This document shows positions 17,905 to 23,332 of a stretch of 34,204 nucleotides of DNA, one piece after another; within the stretch, counting starts at the first letter, position 1, and the number at the start of each line of letters is the position of its first letter. Source of the stretch: DASPWV01 sp046727855 (GTDB taxonomy: Bacteria; Acidobacteriota; Vicinamibacteria; Vicinamibacterales; UBA2999); contig JBKPDL010000089.1 of assembly GCA_046727855.1 (NCBI GenBank), positions 1-34,204 on the forward strand, read 5' to 3'. The notes beneath the pieces were generated by a model, which saw only the letters and a list, made by a program, of their open reading frames with translations, ran no database searches and had not been told where the DNA came from. A program made the translations under genes and the position numbers.

Positions 17905-18426
17905 GTGGCGCGCGCAGTGTGGGCCGTTGTCCTGGCGTTGACGCTCGTCAGGCTCGCGGCCGACGCGCCGCAGGGAGAGTTGATCGACCGCACGCTCGCC
18001 ATTGTCGGCGGGCAAGTGATCACGCTCAGTGACGTTCGCGCGGCGATTGCGCTCGGCCTTGTGGAGGGCGTGCAGTCCGGCGATCCTGTGGCCGCCACAA
18101 CCAAACGCTTGATCGATCGCGTGCTGATGCTGCGCGAGGTGCAGCGTTACGCTGCGTCCGAACCATCGGAGGCCAACATCGCAGCGCATGTGCAGCGGAT
18201 TGTCGATCGCTTCGACTCGCCCGATCGTTACCGCGCGACGTTAGCCGCTCTCGCTGTAAGCGAGAACGCCGTCGCGGCCTGGGTGCGGGACGATCTCCGC
18301 ATCGCCTCCTATATCGAGCAGCGCTTCGCGGCGGCAGAATCAGCTGAGCGGCGTGCCGAACTCGTTGCCGACTGGATCGCGGACCTGCGGCGGCGAACTC
18401 CGGTGATTGAACTATTGAAAAACTAG
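17905..18426 (+). CDS. SurA N-terminal-like periplasmic chaperone without PPIase domain
   Basis: A 173-residue predicted exported protein. A GTG start two bases after the Omp85 stop gives a signal peptide (ARAVWAVVLALTLVRLAADA). LIDRTLAIVGGQVITLSDVR follows, the hallmark opening of SurA/PpiC-type chaperones, and then a helical region with YRATLAALAVSENAVAAWVRDDLRIASYIEQRF. No parvulin PPIase domain is present; full SurA proteins exceed 400 residues. It is probably a holdase for outer-membrane proteins travelling to the Omp85 protein encoded immediately upstream. Its TAG stop lies in a CTAG that also forms the stop of the convergent CPBP gene, so the two ends overlap by four bases. Confidence 0.8.
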   Translation: MARAVWAVVLALTLVRLAADAPQGELIDRTLAIVGGQVITLSDVRAAIALGLVEGVQSGDPVAATTKRLIDRVLMLREVQRYAASEPSEANIAAHVQRIVDRFDSPDRYRATLAALAVSENAVAAWVRDDLRIASYIEQRFAAAESAERRAELVADWIADLRRRTPVIELLKN

Positions 18427-19226
18427 GCGCTGCCGGGCACTGCCCAAAACGCCATCACGATCTCGCCCACGTTGAACAACGCGTGGCTCACAATCGTCGG
18501 AATGACGTTGCGGCGGCGCAGATAGGTGAGGCCCCACAGCGCTCCGAGCAGTCCGGTCACGACGGCGGCATCCCATCCCTGTAGCGTGTGACCGAAACCG
18601 AACGCGAGACTGGTGACGACGAGTCCCACGATTGGTCCACCGAGGCTCTGCTCGAAACGCCGCAAGAGGAACGCGCGCTGGATTTCCTCACGAACGCCGC
18701 CGGCAATCAGCACCAGCAGGACGAATGCCGCGATCAGCAGCGGCGAACCGAGCAGCGACTGAAAAGGATTCTGCGGCACGTTGCGCAGAAACGGCGCCAC
18801 GAGGTAGATCCCGAGCTGCAGCACGATCACGACGCCAAAGGCAACCGGGACGAGCATGAGACCCACGGCGAACTCACGACGCGGTTGGCCACGCTGCAGA
18901 AACACCTCGCGCGGCCGGTCGCCGCTCGCGCGCAGGAGCGCCCAAATCAGTGTCAGGAGAACCACGGTGTCAATCGTGGAAACCAGGTACACGAATCGCG
19001 CGGAAAGGCGCCCGGCTGCGTCCACCGCGCTTATTCCCAGTTCATCGAGCACGGCGGCAATCGCTATCTGCGTCGGATAGTCGGAGCAGAGCAGCACCTC
19101 GAATGCGGCGCGGAGGGGCGGAATCCTGCGCCGTAAGGCGGCCGTTTCGTCGAGTAGGGCAGCAGGAACCTCCATCGACTGCGGAATTCCAGGCAGTTCT
19201 GGGACGTCCTCGTGATCGGGCAGCAC
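18423..19226 (-). CDS. CPBP-family intramembrane metalloprotease
   Basis: An integral membrane protein of the CPBP (CAAX protease/bacteriocin-processing, Abi) family, about 267 residues with several hydrophobic helices. The three family motifs are visible: REEIQRAFLLRRF with E180-E181, FGFGH with H213, and SHALFN with H248, the probable metal- or substrate-binding glutamate and histidines. The start is uncertain. GTG at 19226 is preferred because a TACCAT hexamer lies 8 nt upstream; ATG at 19175 is the alternative. Longer starts would cross into the divergent regulator gene. It is divergent from the NtrC-type regulator by about 25 bases and convergent with the SurA-like gene. Substrate unknown. 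Confidence 0.87.
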   Translation of the reverse strand: MLPDHEDVPELPGIPQSMEVPAALLDETAALRRRIPPLRAAFEVLLCSDYPTQIAIAAVLDELGISAVDAAGRLSARFVYLVSTIDTVVLLTLIWALLRASGDRPREVFLQRGQPRREFAVGLMLVPVAFGVVIVLQLGIYLVAPFLRNVPQNPFQSLLGSPLLIAAFVLLVLIAGGVREEIQRAFLLRRFEQSLGGPIVGLVVTSLAFGFGHTLQGWDAAVVTGLLGALWGLTYLRRRNVIPTIVSHALFNVGEIVMAFWAVPGSA

Positions 19227-19234
19227 CGCGAGCG

Positions 19235-19244
19235 ATGGTACAGT
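19235..19244. promoter_or_regulatory. overlapping divergent -10 elements
   Basis: The sequence ATGGTACAGT reads as TACAGT on the plus strand (19239-19244), 7 nt before the regulator GTG. It reads as TACCAT on the minus strand (19235-19240), 8 nt before the CPBP GTG. The two would compete for polymerase and give leaderless messages. CGATGGTACA (19233-19242) recurs, inverted, at 29933-29942. Confidence 0.35.
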
Positions 19245-19251
19245 AGAAATC

Positions 19252-20631
19252 GTGGCTGAGTCGCCAAAGAGCGCACCGGAACGCGTGTTGATCGTGGAAG
19301 ACGATGCGCCAACGCGCAGAGGGCTCGCGGAACTCGTACGAACGTGGGGTTTTGCGACCGAGGCTGCGGCTGATGGCGAAGAAGCGCTCAAGCTGGTCAC
19401 TTCCTTCCGTCCCGCGATCGTCATCACGGACCTGTTCATGCCGCGCATAACGGGCCTGCAGTTGCTGAAAGCGCTCAAGGACGAGGATGTGAAGGTCGTG
19501 TTGCTGACCGCTCAGGGATCGGTCGAAAGCGCGGTCGAAGCGGTCAAAGACGGCGCCGAGGATTACCTCACCAAGCCGGTCGATCCTCAGAAGCTGAAAC
19601 TGCTGTTGCAGCGGATTGCGGAGATGAACGCGCAAAAGCGCGAGAACGAGGCGCTGCGCCGTCAGCTGCGCGAGAAGGGCACGTTCGGCCGCATCGTCGG
19701 CAACAGTCCGAGCATGCGGCGTATCTATCAGGTCATCGAGCAGGCGTCGCCGACTCCCGCTTCGGTGTTGATCATCGGCGAGTCAGGCACGGGCAAAGAG
19801 CTGATCGCGCAGACCATTCACCAGCTCAGCCCGCGCGCGCAGTCGCCGTTTGTCGCGATCAACTGCGCCGCGATTCCCGAGACCCTGCTCGAGAGCGAGA
19901 TTTTCGGTCACGAGCGTGGCGCTTTTACCGGCGCCATCGATCGCCGTGCCGGCTGTTTCGAGCTCGCGGACAGCGGTACGCTCTTCCTCGACGAGATCGC
20001 CGAAATGCAGGCTGTCACGCAGGTCAAGCTGCTGCGCGTCCTGCAGGAACGCAAGTTCAGACGCCTGGGCGGACGCGTCGAGCAGGAAGTCGATGTGCGC
20101 GTGATTGCGGCCACAAACGTCAATCCGACCGACGCGATCCGCGAAGGCAGGCTGCGCGACGACCTGTACTACCGCCTCAACGTGTTTGCGATTGAGTTGC
20201 CGCCGCTTCGCGATCGGAAAGAAGATCTGCCGCTGCTCGTTCAGGCGTTCATCGATGAGTTCAACGCGCGCGACCGGCGGCAGATTCGCGGCGTCACGCC
20301 CGACGCGATGCGGATGTTGCAGGTGTATGACTGGCCCGGCAACGTGCGCGAACTCCGCAACGTGATGGAGCGGGCGACGATTCTGGCGCGCGGCGAGTTG
20401 GTGGAAGCGCAGCATCTGCCGCGTTTCGGCGCGCCGTCAAAACCACCGGAGAGCGCGTCGCCCGCAGGCGTCACGATTGCACCGGGCATGACGGTTGATG
20501 AGGCCGAGCGGCGATTGATCATGGCGACGCTCGAAGCCGCGGGCGGCAATAAAACGCGCGCGGCTGAGATGCTCGGGATCAGTTTAAAAACGCTGCACAA
20601 CAAGCTGAATCGAATGAAAGAAACGACGTAG
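19252..20631 (+). CDS. NtrC-family sigma-54-dependent response regulator
   Basis: A 459-residue transcription activator. The receiver domain (11-125) has acidic residues E16, D17 and D18, phospho-acceptor D60 in VITDLFMP and K108 in YLTKPVD. The AAA+ central domain (about 145-380) carries Walker A GESGTGKE (176-183), the sigma-54-contacting GAFTGA loop (223-228) and Walker B TLFLDEI (243-249). The C-terminal Fis-type helix-turn-helix reads GGNKTRAAEMLGISLKTLHNKL. The GTG at 19252 has no Shine-Dalgarno. The sensor kinase lies downstream across a heptamer-repeat hairpin, the two forming an NtrB/NtrC-like pair. No sigma-54 -24/-12 promoter was recognised in the window, so its target genes may lie elsewhere. 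Confidence 0.95.
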   Translation: MAESPKSAPERVLIVEDDAPTRRGLAELVRTWGFATEAAADGEEALKLVTSFRPAIVITDLFMPRITGLQLLKALKDEDVKVVLLTAQGSVESAVEAVKDGAEDYLTKPVDPQKLKLLLQRIAEMNAQKRENEALRRQLREKGTFGRIVGNSPSMRRIYQVIEQASPTPASVLIIGESGTGKELIAQTIHQLSPRAQSPFVAINCAAIPETLLESEIFGHERGAFTGAIDRRAGCFELADSGTLFLDEIAEMQAVTQVKLLRVLQERKFRRLGGRVEQEVDVRVIAATNVNPTDAIREGRLRDDLYYRLNVFAIELPPLRDRKEDLPLLVQAFIDEFNARDRRQIRGVTPDAMRMLQVYDWPGNVRELRNVMERATILARGELVEAQHLPRFGAPSKPPESASPAGVTIAPGMTVDEAERRLIMATLEAAGGNKTRAAEMLGISLKTLHNKLNRMKETT

Positions 20632-20742
20632 AAGTTACAAGTTACAAGTTACAAGTTCAAAGTTCAAAGTTCAAAGTGAGTCGAAAGTTGGAAAGTTGAC
20701 AGTGGCTAACTTTGAACTTTGAACTTTGAACTTTGAACTTTG
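20632..20742. repeat. heptamer array forming a 25-bp perfect inverted repeat
   Basis: Starting at the base after the regulator's stop, the sequence is (AAGTTAC)x3, then AAGTTCA units, a 31-base spacer, and then ACTTTGA units up to 20742. The left arm 20653-20677 is perfectly complementary to 20709-20733. The array fills the gap between regulator and kinase, and its right arm ends eight bases before the kinase ATG, where a ribosome site would be expected. No GGAGG is present. Confidence 0.9.
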
Positions 20743-20749
20743 CACGGTC

Positions 20750-22264
20750 ATGCTTTCCATCAAGCAGAAACAGGTCCTCGGCGTCACGTCGATCGTTGCA
20801 CTGGTGGTGGTGGTCCTCAGCCTCCTGCAGTTGACCTCGCTCGCGCGCGTACTGTTGGAACAGAGTCAGGAACGCGCCGAAGTGCTGGCCAACACGATTT
20901 ATCACCGTGCCAGCGAGATCGTCACGTCGAAGGAATCGGCGTACGACGAGCTCCGGCGCGATGCAGGGGTGCAGGCGACGCTGGAATCCGCGATTTATCC
21001 CAAGAACACAACCTACGCGGCGATTGTCGACACCACCGGAATCGTCATCGCCCACAACGATCGTGCGCGTATTGGCGAGCGGCTGCCGGATGCGGACGAT
21101 CTCAGCGCCCTGATCCAGGAGAGCCGCTTCACGCAGTTACGCACGGTTTACGAGAGCGATCGCACGCTCGAATGGCGGCAACCGATGCTCCTGGACGACG
21201 TGCCCTTTGCGGAAATTCGTATCGGACTCTCGCCGCTCCTGGTCCGCGATGAGCTGGACAACTGGCTCGGGCCAGCGGTGCTCACGGCCGCGATCGCTCT
21301 GGTCGGCGCCTTGATTGTGGCCTTCCTTCTGTCCAACATCGTGCTGCGGCCGATTCATGTCATTCGCAGCGGGTTGTCGCGTCTCGGACAGGGCGATCTT
21401 GGCGCGACGCTCGACCTGAAAGGCGACGAATTCAAGGATCTCGGCGACGTCTTTGCGAGCGTCAGCAAACAGCTTCGGGCCACGCTTCCGGCCGGTGCGC
21501 CACGATCGCAACTCCTCGAGCTCTCACGGCGGGTCGCGTCGCTCGGCCGGCTCACGGCCGGCGTGGCGCACGAAGTGAAAAACCCGCTCAACGCGATGAC
21601 CATTCATCTCGAGTTGCTGAAAGAAAAGCTCTCGAACGGCGCCGGCCCCGTCGCATCGACGGAGCATGTGGACATCATCGCGAGCGAAATCCGTCGTCTC
21701 GACGATGTGGTGCAGGGCTTCTTGAAGTTTGCCCGTCCCGAGGAGCTGATGTTGCACGCGACATCGCCCGCTGAGCTCACCAGCGACGTGCTGAAAATGA
21801 TCGAACCCGAGGCCGCGGCCACGCGTGTAACGCTCCACCACACCTGCCCGCCGGACGTGCCGGCCATCGAGGCGGACGAGTCAATTCTGCGGCAAGCGCT
21901 CGTCAATCTCGCCAAGAACGCGATTCAGGCCATGCCGAATGGCGGCCGGCTTGACGTGTCGTGCGCCGCCACCCGCGATGGGCGTGTCGAGATCCGGGTC
22001 GCAGATACTGGCGTCGGCATCTCTCCCGAGAACCTGGCGAGGATTTTCGATCTGTATTACACGACGAAACCAACGGGCACCGGGATCGGACTCTCGCTGG
22101 TGTATCGCACCATTCAACTCCACAACGGCGATATCGACGTCGAATCGACACCCGGGGTGGGCACGACGTTTATCATCAAGATGCCGCAAGCGCGGGGTGA
22201 GGTGTCGGCGGCCCCACCGAAGAGCTCGACACTTACTGACTTGCGCAAAGTAGAGAACTTGTAG
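20750..22264 (+). CDS. NtrB-like membrane sensor histidine kinase
   Basis: A 504-residue kinase. TM1 is at about 8-30. A periplasmic sensor region (31-173) includes a PAS/Cache-like core (TTYAAIVDTTGIVIAHND, residues 87-104). TM2 is at about 174-197. A HAMP linker (198-245) follows, then the HisKA dimerisation domain with phospho-acceptor H274 in GVAHEVKNPLN, and the HATPase domain with N box NLAKNAIQAM, G1 DTGVGI and G2 GTGIGLSLV. It should phosphorylate the regulator at 19252-20631. The ATG at 20750 avoids a repeat-encoded extension starting at 20726. Its ribosome-binding region is replaced by the repeat array, so kinase output may be set by RNA structure. The ligand is unknown. Confidence 0.95.
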   Translation: MLSIKQKQVLGVTSIVALVVVVLSLLQLTSLARVLLEQSQERAEVLANTIYHRASEIVTSKESAYDELRRDAGVQATLESAIYPKNTTYAAIVDTTGIVIAHNDRARIGERLPDADDLSALIQESRFTQLRTVYESDRTLEWRQPMLLDDVPFAEIRIGLSPLLVRDELDNWLGPAVLTAAIALVGALIVAFLLSNIVLRPIHVIRSGLSRLGQGDLGATLDLKGDEFKDLGDVFASVSKQLRATLPAGAPRSQLLELSRRVASLGRLTAGVAHEVKNPLNAMTIHLELLKEKLSNGAGPVASTEHVDIIASEIRRLDDVVQGFLKFARPEELMLHATSPAELTSDVLKMIEPEAAATRVTLHHTCPPDVPAIEADESILRQALVNLAKNAIQAMPNGGRLDVSCAATRDGRVEIRVADTGVGISPENLARIFDLYYTTKPTGTGIGLSLVYRTIQLHNGDIDVESTPGVGTTFIIKMPQARGEVSAAPPKSSTLTDLRKVENL

Positions 22265-22267
22265 AAT
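22262..22267 (+). promoter_or_regulatory. candidate -10 hexamer for the lipoprotein gene
   Basis: TAGAAT (5 of 6 to TATAAT) overlaps the kinase stop codon and lies 7 nt before the GTG at 22275. Upstream TTGCGC (22241-22246) is a weak -35 at short spacing. No Shine-Dalgarno is visible. Confidence 0.35.
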
Positions 22268-22274
22268 CGACACA

Positions 22275-22826
22275 GTGTTCCCCTCACGACTCCTCCCGAC
22301 AGTCGTTGTGCTGGCTCTGGCGTGCGCCGGGTGCGCGAAGACTTACGCGCGTGTCGAGCCGCCGCTGCCTGAGCTCTCGCCCCCGTCTCCGCCGCCGCGT
22401 GTTGTCGAAGCGTATGCCGAAGAAGCTGCGCCGCCGCCGGCCGGAGCGACAGCGGAAGTTGCGGCAGACACTCCAGCCGCGCGCCCGGTGCCGAAGCCGC
22501 CCGCGCCAAAGCCGCCGGAGCCTGCGAAGCCGGAAGTTGCGCGCAGCGAACCGGAACGTCCGCCAACGCAGCCCCCGGCATTGACCCTCGTACCGCCTGG
22601 AAATCGCTCGGCCACGGAAGCGTCGATTCGCGATCTCCTGGGTCGTGCCGCGCGCGATCTGAATCGCGTGAATTACGGCGCGCTCAATCAGGACGGCAAG
22701 GCGCAGTACGACACCACCAAGCGCTTCATCGAACAGGCCGAATTGGCGCTGCGCGGCGGCAACCTGGTATTCGCTGGGAAGTTCGCGGATAAAGCGGCGA
22801 CGATGGCTTCAGTGCTGGTCAGGTGA
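22275..22826 (+). CDS. proline-rich lipoprotein with helical C-terminal domain
   Basis: A 183-residue predicted lipoprotein. The signal peptide ends in the lipobox ACAGC (C20). Residues 25-110 are a Pro/Ala/Glu/Lys stalk with PKPPAPKPPEP-like runs, long enough to span part of the periplasm as in TonB or Pal-type linkers. The last 70 residues (SIRDLLGRAARDLNRVNYGALNQ, QYDTTKRFIEQAELALRGGNLVFAGKFADKAATMA) are helical and resemble small TPR-like envelope proteins. It follows the NtrBC-like pair after ten bases, so it may be co-expressed, although a local promoter is possible. It could be an envelope-stress target or accessory sensor of the kinase; that is inference. Function unknown. Confidence 0.8.
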   Translation: MFPSRLLPTVVVLALACAGCAKTYARVEPPLPELSPPSPPPRVVEAYAEEAAPPPAGATAEVAADTPAARPVPKPPAPKPPEPAKPEVARSEPERPPTQPPALTLVPPGNRSATEASIRDLLGRAARDLNRVNYGALNQDGKAQYDTTKRFIEQAELALRGGNLVFAGKFADKAATMASVLVR

Positions 22827-23332
22827 ACATGTTCCGCCTCTAGCGCGCCCCTGCGCGGATGCAGGTTCGCAGGTTGCGGCGCCTTCCGCCGCCATATTTC
22901 TTCCAATTCAACGCACAAATCGCAGCCGGCCGCCGGCGATTCCTGCGACTCGCCGGCGCTGCTCACCGTTGCGAGCATCGCCACGGGCCGTGCGCACTTG
23001 CAAACTCCACACTTATCAGGCGAAAATAAGGCGAATAACTGCCATTGCTGAGCTTTCGCGATATCTAGCGTCCGCCCTAAAATAGAGACACAAGATGTAG
23101 TGTTTTCAGTGCTTGACAACTGATTCACACGGGCGTAATTTGACCGTCGCGCGTAGAACGGTCTTGGATGTGAGCGATACCCAGCACGCGAGCTGCCGGA
23201 CCATGACGCCGAACAGACTGCGATATTTCGACCCGAACTACAAAGCGCGCATTAACACCAATTTACGAGCCAAGTGAAATGGATAGGGCGAGCGCCCCGC
23301 AGGGGAGGGGTGTCGCACTGTACGGAGGACGC
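22827..23332. other. 506-bp intergenic/leader region upstream of nrdJ
   Basis: No convincing gene. It contains GCGGC/GCCGC near 22876 as a possible weak terminator of the lipoprotein gene, and a perfect 9-bp hairpin CGCCGGCGA (22931-22939)/TCGCCGGCG (22950-22958). Two NrdR-like boxes lie at 23056-23103 and TTGACA at 23113-23118. A 24-codon open frame (23203-23277, MTPNRLRYFDPNYKARINTN...) precedes nrdJ. The region is less GC-rich around 23020-23150. I saw no cobalamin riboswitch, but a covariance search was not possible. Confidence 0.6.
23056..23103 (+). promoter_or_regulatory. tandem NrdR boxes controlling nrdJ
   Basis: The NrdR-box consensus is acaCwAtATaTwGtgt. Box 1, TCGCGATATCTAGCGT (23056-23071), and box 2, ACACAAGATGTAGTGT (23088-23103), each match all six most conserved positions (C, A, A, T, T, G). 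Box 2 also matches both ACA/TGT flanks. The spacer is 16 bp, placing the boxes 32 bp apart, about three helical turns, as in characterised NrdR tandem sites. TAAAAT (23078-23083) lies between them as a possible -10, and TTGACA (23113-23118) just downstream as a -35. The predicted effect is repression by the dATP/ATP-sensing NrdR. Confidence 0.8.

Noticed and set aside
22688..23128. A 146-codon minus-strand frame with two CxxC-like motifs upstream of nrdJ
   Set aside because: It overlaps the lipoprotein's coding end and the NrdR/promoter region, lacks a ribosome site and shows no domain.
22827..23332. Cobalamin riboswitch ahead of the B12-dependent reductase
   Set aside because: I could not find a convincing B12-box or the conserved core; the NrdR boxes explain regulation better. 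A covariance search would settle it.
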